Source of the DNA: SZUA-37 sp964472525 | GTDB taxonomy: Bacteria > Pseudomonadota > Gammaproteobacteria > UBA6429 > Thiohalophilaceae | Reading direction: 5' to 3' | DNA length: 41,288 nt | Assembly (NCBI GenBank): GCA_964472525.1 | Contig: CAYYLL010000027.1 | Coordinates: forward strand, 1-41,288 | Shown here: positions 1 through 8,332 of the stretch, in pieces | How positions within the stretch are numbered: position 1 is the first letter of the stretch | Layout of the letters: each line of letters opens with the position of its first letter | The notes under the pieces: model-generated | The model's database searches: none | What the model saw: the letters and a program-made list of their open reading frames with translations, nothing else | Told to the model about the DNA's origin: nothing | Made by a program: the position numbers and the translations under genes

Positions 1-54
1 AGTCCCGGATTGTGATTCCGGTCGTCGCGGGTTCGAGCCCCGTCAGCCACCCCA
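1..54 (+). tRNA. tRNA-His (GTG anticodon), 3' part
   Basis: The window opens inside a tRNA gene. The anticodon stem-loop reads GGATTGTGATTCC, placing a GTG anticodon, which decodes histidine. It is followed by a T-arm with GGTTCGAGCCCC and the acceptor strand GCCAC, then C at position 73 and an encoded CCA ending at 54. The extra C before CCA is the tRNA-His hallmark, because it pairs with the additional G at -1. The D-arm and 5' acceptor strand lie outside the window. A toxin-antitoxin module follows, but no integrase or attachment repeat is visible. Confidence 0.95.
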
Positions 55-65
55 TTTATATCAAT

Positions 66-104
66 GCCTTACGGGTAATCTGGTTACTTTTAGGCTCTTT
101 CTTT
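66..104 (+). terminator. possible terminator after tRNA-His
   Basis: GCCT (66-69) can pair with AGGC (92-95). Inside that stem, GTAA and TTAC form a second short stem. A T-rich stretch TCTTTCTTT follows. The stem is imperfect, so this is a weak call for intrinsic termination of the tRNA transcript. Confidence 0.3.
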
Positions 105-250
105 CCGAATATCATCCCCGTTTTTTTAATATTACTGTCACTAACTATCTGATAATTAATGATCTTTAACTGAATAAGTGGGCTGGTTATTCTCCATTTT
201 TGTAATCTATTCATTATTATGCTTTACTACGCAATAAATGGATACTATAG

Positions 251-275
251 TTACCAATTATTATATATTTGGTAA
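251..275. promoter_or_regulatory. inverted repeat, likely HipB operator
   Basis: TTACCAA (251-257) and TTGGTAA (269-275) form a perfect 7-bp inverted repeat separated by 11 bp of A/T-only sequence containing TATATA. It ends 5 nt before the hipB ATG. HipB proteins are known to autorepress their operons by binding palindromes in the promoter, so this is the natural candidate operator. The TTG in the right arm is in frame with hipB but is not needed as a start. Confidence 0.5.
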
Positions 276-280
276 TTATA

Positions 281-589
281 ATGCTCAATAAAAAAAAGCG
301 AAAAGCCTTGGTTTTCCCAAAAAACCAAAAGGTTTTATCCCTTCTCGGTGAGAATATTAAGCTCGCATGCAAACGCAGGGGCTACACTCAGTCACTTCTT
401 GCTGAACGTACAGGCTTGAGCAGGTTAACTATTCGAAAAATTCAGAAGGGAGATTCAACGGTTTCCATTGGTCACTACGTAGCTGTATTGGGTGTACTGG
501 GGATGGTTGACGATTTTGCCTTGGTGGCAAGTGATGACGAATTAGGACGAAAGCTTCAAGATATTAAGTTAATGAGTAAAACACAATGA
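281..589 (+). CDS. HipB-family HTH antitoxin / autorepressor
   Basis: This small protein (about 102 aa) has an Xre/Cro-type helix-turn-helix. The recognisable stretch is LGENIKLACKRRGYTQSLLAERTGLSRLTIRKIQKGDSTVS, roughly residues 26-66. It overlaps the following hipA frame by ATGA (586-589), the usual translational coupling of hipBA modules. An in-frame TTG exists at 269, but it lies inside the palindrome, so ATG 281 is the better start. The likely role is to bind and neutralise the HipA kinase and repress the operon. Because the partner hipA is frameshifted, this may now be an orphan antitoxin that could still act as a transcriptional repressor. Confidence 0.85.
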   Translation: MLNKKKRKALVFPKNQKVLSLLGENIKLACKRRGYTQSLLAERTGLSRLTIRKIQKGDSTVSIGHYVAVLGVLGMVDDFALVASDDELGRKLQDIKLMSKTQ

Positions 590-1825
590 GTCGAGAAATT
601 TACATTTTTGCTGACTGGGAAGAATTTGATGAACCCATGTTTGTTGGTTCATTGCGTTCAAACTTGGTAAAAGCGAAAGAGCACTTTAGCTTTGCTTATG
701 ATGAACAATGGCTACAGTCAAAATATGTTCAGCAAATCGATCCTGAATTGCAGCTTTATACTGGTGAGCAGCATAACAATAGCCAACAGAATTTCCGTGT
801 CTTTCTGGATTCATGTCCTGATCGTTGGGGTCGTCTATTAATGAAAAGACGCGAAGCTGTTATCGCGCGTCAACAAGATCGTAAACCCAATATTTTGAAT
901 GAGTCCGATTACTTACTTGGCGTTCATGATATGTATCGGATGGGGGCTTTGCGATTTAAGCTAGATTTTAATGGAGACTTCCTAGATAACAATGAACAAT
1001 TAGCATCGCCACCGATGGCATCGCTGCGCGAATTAGAGTATGTAGTGAGTCAGTTAGAAAATGTGCGAGATATTGATGACCCTGATTATTTAAGATGGTT
1101 GAATATGTTAATTTCACCTGGCTCATTATTAGGGGGGGGCAAGACCAAAGTCATCGGTTATTGATAGCGATGATAACTTATGGATAGCAAAATTTCCAAG
1201 CGGGTATGATGATTATGATATAGGCGCATGGGAATATGTTGTTTACCTGTTGGCGATTGATGCAGGTATTACAATGTCTGAATCTCAGTTACAAAAATTT
1301 AACAGTCAACATCATACCTTTTTAACGAAGCGTTTTGATCGTACAACAAATAGCCGATTACACTTTACCTCGGCAATGATGCAACTCGGTTATAACGATG
1401 GTGATGAGGGCGCAAGCTATTTAGAACTGGCGCAGTTTCTAACTGAACAAGGTTCTAATACTAAAGCTGATTTAGTGGAGTTATGGAGACGAATCGTTTT
1501 TAATATTGCTATTTCGAATACGGATGACCATTTAAAAAACCATGGATTTATATATTCTAAGGGTGGTTGGTTATTGTCGCCTGCTTACGATATAAACCCA
1601 ATTACTCCATCAGGCGGTTTACATTTAAATATAAATGAAGACGATAATCGCTTAAATTATGAATTAGCGATGGAAGTGATAGATTATTTTCAATTAACTC
1701 AAAATGATGCATTACAAATTAAACATGAAGTTTTACGGAGCGTTGATCAGTGGGAGTCGGTTGCAACAAAAGTAGGGTTGGCAAGGGCAGAGCAACAGCT
1801 TATGGCAGCCGCTTTTAATGTTTAA
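586..1825 (+). pseudogene. HipA-family serine/threonine kinase toxin, frameshifted at a G8 tract
   Basis: Two frames together make one HipA protein of about 412 aa. The first (586-1164) holds the N-terminal subdomain and runs into a stop just after the Gly-rich motif (LGGGKTKVIGY). The second continues in another frame from the same place (GARPKSSVIDSDDNLWIAKF) to 1825. The switch falls in a run of eight G at 1132-1139. Seven G would give the family motif LGGARPK and an uninterrupted frame. The downstream part keeps the catalytic loop FNIAISNTDDHLKN and the metal-binding SPAYD motif, so the kinase would be complete if the frame were restored. HipA kinases phosphorylate targets such as glutamyl-tRNA synthetase. 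The frame break may be a fixed mutation, slippage-based phase variation or a sequencing error. ATG 586 overlaps the hipB stop. Confidence 0.85.
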
Positions 1826-1940
1826 ATAACGGTTATACTTGAAATATTTCCGAATATAAATATTAATAATCTGTATGCTATTAATTAGATAATAGAGCTT
1901 AATGCTTCCGGACTTTATGGCAAGATTTTTATAAGTCTCG

Positions 1941-3215
1941 TTAGAAAGAGAGCTCAACTTTCGTTCCGATCCCATCAACATTTTCTTGCAAGGATATTAT
2001 CCATTGATTCGCTTCACATAACTGTTTAACTAATGCAAGGCCAATACCTGAATTATTGGTGACAGATTGTTTTTGTCCTCGAAAAAATCGTTCAAAAACT
2101 TTCTTTTGAATATCATCAGGTATACCCGGTCCACTGTCTTTAATCGATATTGATTCATGGTTAACGGTGATAGTGACAGTTCCTTTACTCGTATACAGTA
2201 TTGCATTAGTTAACAGATTGCGTAGTATAATATCTAATGCCTGCCGACTTCCATTGACAACCAATTTGGAATTCTGAATATAATTAAATTCTATTTCTTT
2301 TGTATGCGCTTGATCTATTAACTTATCAATATTTTCCTGTATTAAAGCATTGGCTTTAATATGCTCCTGTTTCCAAGGTTGGGTTTCGCCTCGTGAAACA
2401 GCTAATAAAACATGAATTAACTCACGCATTACATCAACTTCATGTTTAATTCGTGCCACAATATCTCGATCCATTTGGCTTAAAGTCGAACTGCCTTCTA
2501 ATAACTCTACTGCACCTGCGATGACAGAAACAGGTGTTCTGATCTCATGACTTGCGTTAGATGTGAATGCCTTTTCACGGTCGATATAGCCTTTGATCTT
2601 CTCATTATATTCGGAAAATTTATTGGCAAGGATCCCAAGTTCATCATTTACAAAGTCTCGAGGGATCTGCACGATTCCGTTCTCGGCGCTACCTTGATCA
2701 AGGCTTTCTACTAAATTATGTATGGGTTTAATCACTTTTTCACTAGCATATACTCCAATCCCTAAACCGATCAATAATGTAATCAATGTGTATATGAGTA
2801 TGCTTAACTCTACAGAAAATTCAAAACTCTCAAATTCGGTAAAATCGTATAAGAAATAAAAATTATATGGATATTTATTTATATGAATGAGATTGTATTC
2901 AATATTGTTGAGTATCACTTCATTGAACTTTAATTTGTTTGTAATTCTAGAAATTTCAGGTGGCAGATTAGCTTTGTGATCGGGCGAAGAAATATATAAT
3001 TTAAAATAATTACCGTAGAAGTGAAATTTGCCCGGGTTTTCGATGTAGTTTTGTGAGATCATCTGCGCTTCACGCAAGGCTGTTTTAGTGATTAATTTGT
3101 CATCGAGTTTCTCTAGAAAGATAAGCGTAATGGAGGCAGCAATAATGGTGATAATCAAGCTATATATAGCAAAGGCGAGAATAATATAAGTACGTAATGT
3201 CAGTCTATTCCTCAT
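1941..3215 (-). CDS. sensor histidine kinase of the arn-linked two-component system
   Basis: This 424-aa membrane kinase has TM1 at about residues 10-34, a periplasmic segment of about 100 residues, TM2 at 137-157, and a HAMP-type linker. The phosphorylated His is H223 in ASHEIRTP. The ATPase boxes follow in order: N (LRNLLTNA, about 331), G1 (DSGPGIP, about 360), F (FERFFRG) and G2 (NNSGIGLALV). The start codon overlaps the end of the regulator by 11 nt, so the pair is co-translated. It is divergent from the arn operon, which suggests a PmrB/BasS-like role in sensing membrane stress, metals or cationic peptides. A juxtamembrane ExxE (E129/E132) recalls the PmrB iron motif, but one such match is weak evidence. 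The stimulus is unknown. Confidence 0.9.
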   Translation of the reverse strand: MRNRLTLRTYIILAFAIYSLIITIIAASITLIFLEKLDDKLITKTALREAQMISQNYIENPGKFHFYGNYFKLYISSPDHKANLPPEISRITNKLKFNEVILNNIEYNLIHINKYPYNFYFLYDFTEFESFEFSVELSILIYTLITLLIGLGIGVYASEKVIKPIHNLVESLDQGSAENGIVQIPRDFVNDELGILANKFSEYNEKIKGYIDREKAFTSNASHEIRTPVSVIAGAVELLEGSSTLSQMDRDIVARIKHEVDVMRELIHVLLAVSRGETQPWKQEHIKANALIQENIDKLIDQAHTKEIEFNYIQNSKLVVNGSRQALDIILRNLLTNAILYTSKGTVTITVNHESISIKDSGPGIPDDIQKKVFERFFRGQKQSVTNNSGIGLALVKQLCEANQWIISLQENVDGIGTKVELSF

Positions 3216-3882
3216 TTGTTAAGCGGTAACCAAAGCCTGTAATTGTTTTAAGAAGTGGTTTAGAAAAAGGTTTGTCGATAATTTTTCTTAAGGTATACAA
3301 ATGAGTACGCAGTGCACTTGTAATGGGTGGTTCATCATCCCATATTGTTCTTTCTAATTCATCGGAGGATACTACCCTGTATGTATTTATCATAAAGAAT
3401 TTAAGTAGTTTTAACTGTAGTGGTGGTAATATAAGAATTTGATTGTCGCGTTTAACTTCCATAGTTTGTGTATTGAAAACCAAATCACCTACCGATAAAA
3501 TTTTAGTAGTCCATTGTTTTTGTGCTCGACGAGTTAATGCCTGAATACGTGCATTGAGTTCCTTCATTTCGAACGGTTTAACCAGATAATCATCCGCACC
3601 TATTTCAAGGCCCTTAACACGGTCGTTGAGCGTATCCCGTGCGGTAAGCATGATAATGGGTAAATCTAATTGTGCATCTTGGCGAATTTTTTTGCAGATA
3701 TCCATTCCAGATATTCCTGGTAAGGATAAATCCAGAACAATAATATCGAAATCACCGGTTACAGCGAGATGCAGTCCACAAATTCCGTCTGCAGCCCAAT
3801 CAAGAGTATGCCCAAGGCGACTAAAATAATCGAAAAGATTGTTAGCCAGATTTGCGTGATCTTCAATAATAAGAATTTTCAT
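3205..3882 (-). CDS. OmpR/PhoB-family response regulator
   Basis: The receiver domain carries the acidic pair E7/D8, the phospho-acceptor D51 in IIVLDLSLPG, T/S in MLTA and the conserved K in LVKPF. A C-terminal winged helix follows, with the terminal motif LYTLRKIIDKPFSKPLLKTITGFGYRL. I start at ATG 3882 (MKILIIEDH), the canonical N-terminus; an in-frame GTG two codons upstream (3888) is possible. No strong ribosome binding site decides between them. It is the first gene of the unit and overlaps its kinase. It lies divergent from arnB, and the 11-bp direct repeats at 3987-4024 in the shared intergenic region are its most likely target. PmrA/BasR-like function is inferred from context. Confidence 0.92.
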   Translation of the reverse strand: MKILIIEDHANLANNLFDYFSRLGHTLDWAADGICGLHLAVTGDFDIIVLDLSLPGISGMDICKKIRQDAQLDLPIIMLTARDTLNDRVKGLEIGADDYLVKPFEMKELNARIQALTRRAQKQWTTKILSVGDLVFNTQTMEVKRDNQILILPPLQLKLLKFFMINTYRVVSSDELERTIWDDEPPITSALRTHLYTLRKIIDKPFSKPLLKTITGFGYRLTNEE

Positions 3883-3986
3883 CGTCACATACGGTATTTG
3901 ATTGTGGCTATTTTAACAAACACAAGGTAATAATATAAGTACTGGGGTATTATTCATCGGGTTATCTATCAGCTTGCTAGGCCATC

Positions 3987-4041
3987 TTTACATAATCTTA
4001 ACACTCTGTTTACTCTATGCTTACTGCCTTTGATGTATGCT
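3987..4041 (+). promoter_or_regulatory. arnB promoter with four 11-bp-spaced direct repeats
   Basis: TTTAC (3987), TTAAC (3998), TTTAC (4009) and CTTAC (4020) start exactly 11 bp apart. A -10-like TATGCT begins at 4036, 12 nt after the last repeat. The same arrangement with the same spacing stands upstream of ugd. OmpR-family regulators bind direct repeats at one-turn spacing, and the enterobacterial PmrA box (YTTAAK-N5-YTTAAK) is similar. There is no good -35 hexamer, which fits activator-dependent transcription. Confidence 0.75.
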
Positions 4042-4112
4042 TAGAAAATTAATGTAGTACATATTTTATAAAGTACAGCATAGGTCGTTACAAACAGGAT
4101 CTTCAGCATTTA

Positions 4113-5270
4113 ATGAAAAATACCTTTTTACCCTTTTCTAAGCCATCTATTAGCGAAACTGATATTGAAGCCGTTGCAGAAGTGTTGCGTTCTGGCTGGA
4201 TAACCACGGGCATAAAGTGTACAGAATTTGAACAAAATATCTGTGAATACACCGGCAGTCGCCATGCAATTGCACTGTCATCAGCCACAGCTGGTATGCA
4301 TTTGGCCCTGCATGCATTGGGAATAGGGCCGGGTGACGAGGTGATCACACCGTCCATGACCTGGGTGTCAACCATTAATCTCATCACTGCCTGTGGTGCG
4401 AAGCCTGTTTTTGCCGATATAGACCGTGATTCACTCATGATAACGGCTGACACGATAGCTCCCTTGGTGAGCAAACAAACTCGGCTTATTATTCCCGTAC
4501 ATTATGCAGGGGCGGCGGTTGAACTCGAACCTATACAACGTTTGGCTCAGGAAAAAGACATCATGCTGATTGAAGATGCTGCACATGCGATGGGTACAGA
4601 ATATCAGAACAAGCGTATTGGTGTTGATGGCACTGCCATTTTCTCATTTCATCCTATTAAAAATATGACGACTGGAGAAGGTGGGATGTTTTGCACTGAC
4701 GATCAGTCATTAGCAGATCGTATCCGGCGGCTCAAATTTCATGGACTTGGTGTGGATGCATACGATCGACAAAGCCATGGACGTGCACCGCAAGCTGAGG
4801 TGCAAGAACCCGGTTTCAAGTATAACTTACCCGACATGAATGCCGTACTCGGCATATGCCAATTGCAACGTTTGCACGAATTTAACGAACACCGTGCTGC
4901 ACTGGCGCAACTTTATATAGAACAGCTTGCCTCTATTGAACAAATTATTCCGCTTAAACAACCTGAATCGACAACACGTCATGCTTGGCATCTGTTTATT
5001 ATCCGTCTGGATATCGACAGTGCAGGTATGAGCAGAGATACTTTTATGTCTGAATTGAAGTCCAAAGGCATTGGTACCGGATTACATTTTAGAGCGGTAC
5101 ATATGCAGAAATATTACAGGGAACATTTACAATCAAAATATGAACTTGCAAATACTGAATGGAATTCAGAGCGTATTTGTTCCTTGCCCCTGTTTCCTGA
5201 TATGCGAGATGAAGATATTACACGTGTTGTGGATGCTATTAAATCGGTTTTGAGGAGAACAACAAAATGA
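4113..5270 (+). CDS. arnB: ArnB, UDP-L-Ara4O aminotransferase
   Basis: This PLP-dependent enzyme moves an amino group from glutamate to UDP-4-keto-pentose, giving UDP-L-Ara4N. The 385-aa length fits the family. The N-terminus FLPFSKPSISETDI, the substrate/PLP region SSATAGMHLAL, and EDAAHA are typical. The internal aldimine lysine is K183 in FSFHPIKNMTTGEGG. It is the first gene of arnBCADTEF, sits 71 nt downstream of the -10-like box, and overlaps arnC by ATGA at 5267-5270. Regulation by the divergent two-component system is inferred from the operator repeats. Confidence 0.96.
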   Translation: MKNTFLPFSKPSISETDIEAVAEVLRSGWITTGIKCTEFEQNICEYTGSRHAIALSSATAGMHLALHALGIGPGDEVITPSMTWVSTINLITACGAKPVFADIDRDSLMITADTIAPLVSKQTRLIIPVHYAGAAVELEPIQRLAQEKDIMLIEDAAHAMGTEYQNKRIGVDGTAIFSFHPIKNMTTGEGGMFCTDDQSLADRIRRLKFHGLGVDAYDRQSHGRAPQAEVQEPGFKYNLPDMNAVLGICQLQRLHEFNEHRAALAQLYIEQLASIEQIIPLKQPESTTRHAWHLFIIRLDIDSAGMSRDTFMSELKSKGIGTGLHFRAVHMQKYYREHLQSKYELANTEWNSERICSLPLFPDMRDEDITRVVDAIKSVLRRTTK

Positions 5271-6217
5271 CATCACTATATTTGTCGCTGGTGATACCTG
5301 TTTACAATGAAGAGGCTAATTTGACAGAGTTAATCGATCGTTGTCGCAAAGCCTGTCTGCAAATCGGTAAATCATTTGAGATTGTACTTGTCGACGATGG
5401 TAGTCAGGACCAATCAACTAATATGATTAAAGAAGCTTGTCTGCAACATCAGGAAGTTATTGGTATTTTACTTAATCGCAATTACGGCCAGCATAGTGCT
5501 ATTATGGCGGGGTTTGCTCATACCAAGGGTGATGTCATTATTACTCTTGATGCCGACTTGCAAAACCCACCAGAAGAAGTTCCAAATTTACTCGTTGAAA
5601 TTGAAAAGGGTTATGATGTTGTCGGTAGTGTTCGACAAATGCGTAAGGACTCAATTTTCCGGCGTCTCGCGTCATGGGTTGTAAATAAAGCAGTACAAAA
5701 AGCAACGGGGGTATTAATGCATGATTATGGTTGTATGTTGCGTGCGTATCGACGTTCGATAGTCGAAGCCATGCTTGCATGTCATGAGCGAAGCACCTTT
5801 ATACCAATATTGGCGAATATGTTTGCCAGTAAAACAACTGAAATATTAGTTAAGCACGCTCGCCGTGAAAATACGGAGTCAAAATATAATTTACTCAAAC
5901 TAATCAACCTGCAATTTGATCTACTAACATCAATGACAACATTCCCATTGCGGTTATTAAGTTTGATTGGTGGTGGTTTAGCCCTTTCAGGATTTTTACT
6001 AAGCGCGATTCTTATTCTATCCAGAATTATCTATGGTGCGCAGTGGGCTGCTGAAGGTGTGTTTACGGTATTTTCTATTCTATTTATTTTTATCGGTGTG
6101 CAGTTATTAGCAATGGGATTACTTGGTGAATATATCGGTCGTATTTATAGTGATGTACGTGCACGGCCCCGTTATTTTATACGTGAAATAATATCTCAGG
6201 AAGATCCCCCTCTTTAA
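5267..6217 (+). CDS. arnC: ArnC, undecaprenyl-phosphate L-Ara4FN transferase
   Basis: A family 2 glycosyltransferase of 316 aa that transfers formylated L-Ara4N from UDP to undecaprenyl phosphate on the cytoplasmic face. The N-terminal GT-A domain shows SLVIPVYNEEANL, VDDGSQDQS and DADLQNPPEE, the last being the nucleotide/metal-binding DxD-like region. Two C-terminal membrane helices lie at about 232-256 and 268-292, with the family ending LGEYIGRIYSDVRARPRY. The start overlaps the arnB stop by 4 nt. Confidence 0.95.
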   Translation: MTSLYLSLVIPVYNEEANLTELIDRCRKACLQIGKSFEIVLVDDGSQDQSTNMIKEACLQHQEVIGILLNRNYGQHSAIMAGFAHTKGDVIITLDADLQNPPEEVPNLLVEIEKGYDVVGSVRQMRKDSIFRRLASWVVNKAVQKATGVLMHDYGCMLRAYRRSIVEAMLACHERSTFIPILANMFASKTTEILVKHARRENTESKYNLLKLINLQFDLLTSMTTFPLRLLSLIGGGLALSGFLLSAILILSRIIYGAQWAAEGVFTVFSILFIFIGVQLLAMGLLGEYIGRIYSDVRARPRYFIREIISQEDPPL

Positions 6218-6289
6218 AATACGAAAGCATTTTGAATAAAAATGGCAAACTTGAAAGTGAAAATATTTACAGCAATTGGAGTATAGTTT

Positions 6290-8287
6290 ATGAAAACAGT
6301 GGTTATGGCTTATCAAAATGTTGGTTATGCAGGTATTGCCGCATTGATACGCAATGGTTTTGAGATTCAGGCAGTTTTTACCTATATAGATGCACCTGAT
6401 GAATCTATGTGGTCGCCCTCTGTAGCCGAATTGGCAGCCGAAAATAATATTCCAGTTTATACTCCCTCGGATATTAACCATCCTCTATGGGTAGAAAAAA
6501 TACAAAAACTGCAACCGGATATTATTTTTTCATTCTATTACCGGGATTTACTCAAAAAACCCATACTCGATATTCCCCCGCATGGTTGTATTAATTTACA
6601 TGGTGCACTGTTACCGAAATTTCGTGGGCGCGCACCGATTAATTGGGCTTTACTTAAGGGTGAAAAGCAAACCGGTGGCACACTACACTATATGACAGAA
6701 AAAGCAGATGATGGTGATGTTATCGCGCAGTTTGCATTTCCGATTAATGATGACGATACCGCATTGTCATTACACCAGAAACTGGTTCAAGGTACTGGCC
6801 CGCTACTCGATGAGTATCTGCCAAAAATTGGTAGTGGCAAAGTGGAACGCACACCACAAAATGAAGCTGAGGCAACGGTGTTTCCCCGTCGCCGACCAGC
6901 CGATGGACTGATTGACTGGCAACAATCCAATGTTGAAGTTCGAAATTTAATTCGTGCTGTCACACGTCCTTTCCCCGGTGCCTTTACCTTTAGCCGTCAG
7001 TCTAAAATGTTTATCTGGAAGGCTGTATTAAGTGAACTTGGCACCGATGGTCAAACCCCCGGCACGGTGCTTTCTACCAGCCCATTAACGGTTGCTTGCG
7101 GTAAAGGGGCACTCGAAATCGTCTCTGCGCAACAGGAAGATCAACTGCCTATTAGTGGCACACAATTGTCTCAAGTATTGAATCTTTTACCTGGCAGCCA
7201 CTTTGAAAGTGAACGCGCACAGGCCATTTTTAACAAACGCAAAACTCGTGTATTAATATTAGGTGTTAACGGTTTTATAGGGAATGCTCTCACCGAACGC
7301 CTACTGCAAGATGGTAATTATGAAGTGCATGGCATGGATATCAACAATGATGCTATTGGGCGTTTATTGAATCAGCCTGACTTTTACTTCCATGAAGGCG
7401 ATATATCCATTCATAATGAATGGATTGAATACCATATTAAGAAATGTGATGTAATTATGCCTTTGGTTGCTATTGCCACTCCGATTGAATATACCCGTAA
7501 CCCGATACGCGTATTTAAACTGGACTTTGAGGAAAATCTCAAAATTGTGCGTTACTGTGTTAAATACCAAAAACGGATTCTATTCCCATCAACCTCTGAA
7601 GTTTATGGCATGTGTGATGATCCGGATTTCGATGAAGACAATTCACGCTTAATCCTTGGCCCCATTAACAAGCAACGTTGGATATATTCCTGCAGCAAAC
7701 AATTACTGGATCGTGTTATCTGGGCTTATGGTAAATCAGAGGGTCTTAAATTCACTTTGTTCCGTCCCTTTAACTGGATGGGGCCTCGTTTGGATTCACT
7801 GAATTCAGCTCGTATCGGGAGTTCGCGTGCGATTACTCAATTAATTCTTAATCTGGTGGAAGGCGCACCTATCCAGCTTATTGATGGCGGTGCACAAAAA
7901 CGCTGCTTTACGGATGTATCCGATGGTGTCGAATGCCTTTTTCGAATTATTGAAAACAAGAATGATAATTGTGATGGACAAATTATTAATATTGGTAATC
8001 CCGATAATGAAGCCAGTATCCGGGAATTGGCTGAATATTTAACAGAATTATTTGAAAAACATCCACATCGTCATCACTTTCCACCGACGGCGGGCATGAT
8101 TGAAACAGAAAGCCACGCATATTATGGTGAAGGCTATCAGGACGTTCAGCATCGCAAGCCGAGTATTCGTAATGCCAAACGTTTGCTAGATTGGGAACCC
8201 AGCGTAAGCACTCAAGAGTCCATCAGTAATACGCTGGATTATTTTTTAAACGACTATATTGCTCAGGACAAACCAACTAACAAATAA
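6290..8287 (+). CDS. arnA: ArnA, bifunctional UDP-GlcA decarboxylase / UDP-L-Ara4N formyltransferase
   Basis: This 665-aa protein joins two enzymes. Residues 1 to about 305 form the formyltransferase with N102, H104 and D140 in INLHGALLPK and EKADDGDV, at the same numbering as the E. coli enzyme. From about 318 the dehydrogenase/decarboxylase begins with the NAD-binding GVNGFIGN. It has S436/E437 in PSTSEVYG and the Y466-x3-K470 pair in YSCSK, and ends with the RKPSIRNAKRLLDW region that carries the catalytic arginine. The decarboxylase makes UDP-Ara4O from UDP-glucuronate, which the ugd gene at the end of this locus would supply. All key residues are present. It sits 72 nt after arnC. Confidence 0.97.
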   Translation: MKTVVMAYQNVGYAGIAALIRNGFEIQAVFTYIDAPDESMWSPSVAELAAENNIPVYTPSDINHPLWVEKIQKLQPDIIFSFYYRDLLKKPILDIPPHGCINLHGALLPKFRGRAPINWALLKGEKQTGGTLHYMTEKADDGDVIAQFAFPINDDDTALSLHQKLVQGTGPLLDEYLPKIGSGKVERTPQNEAEATVFPRRRPADGLIDWQQSNVEVRNLIRAVTRPFPGAFTFSRQSKMFIWKAVLSELGTDGQTPGTVLSTSPLTVACGKGALEIVSAQQEDQLPISGTQLSQVLNLLPGSHFESERAQAIFNKRKTRVLILGVNGFIGNALTERLLQDGNYEVHGMDINNDAIGRLLNQPDFYFHEGDISIHNEWIEYHIKKCDVIMPLVAIATPIEYTRNPIRVFKLDFEENLKIVRYCVKYQKRILFPSTSEVYGMCDDPDFDEDNSRLILGPINKQRWIYSCSKQLLDRVIWAYGKSEGLKFTLFRPFNWMGPRLDSLNSARIGSSRAITQLILNLVEGAPIQLIDGGAQKRCFTDVSDGVECLFRIIENKNDNCDGQIINIGNPDNEASIRELAEYLTELFEKHPHRHHFPPTAGMIETESHAYYGEGYQDVQHRKPSIRNAKRLLDWEPSVSTQESISNTLDYFLNDYIAQDKPTNK

Positions 8288-8332
8288 GAAGGTGACTGTC
8301 ATTTGGACAAGAAAAAAATGGTAGGTTGAGCC

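Noticed and set aside
237..250. String AATGGATACTAT shared with the DsrC/LysR region (33445)
   Set aside because: A 12-mer match in 41 kb is expected by chance and the two regions share nothing else.
269..280. TTG at 269 as hipB start
   Set aside because: It lies within the palindromic operator and has no ribosome binding site; ATG 281 gives a normal HipB.
1250..1825. A separate short gene starting with TTG 1250
   Set aside because: It is the C-terminal half of the frameshifted hipA; homologous sequence continues upstream of 1250 in the same frame to the G tract.
1..1825. Genomic island integrated at tRNA-His
   Set aside because: No integrase and no repeat of the tRNA 3' end found in the window; only proximity suggests it.
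1733..1981. 82-codon ORF on the minus strand
   Set aside because: It overlaps the ends of hipA and the kinase gene and has no recognisable features.
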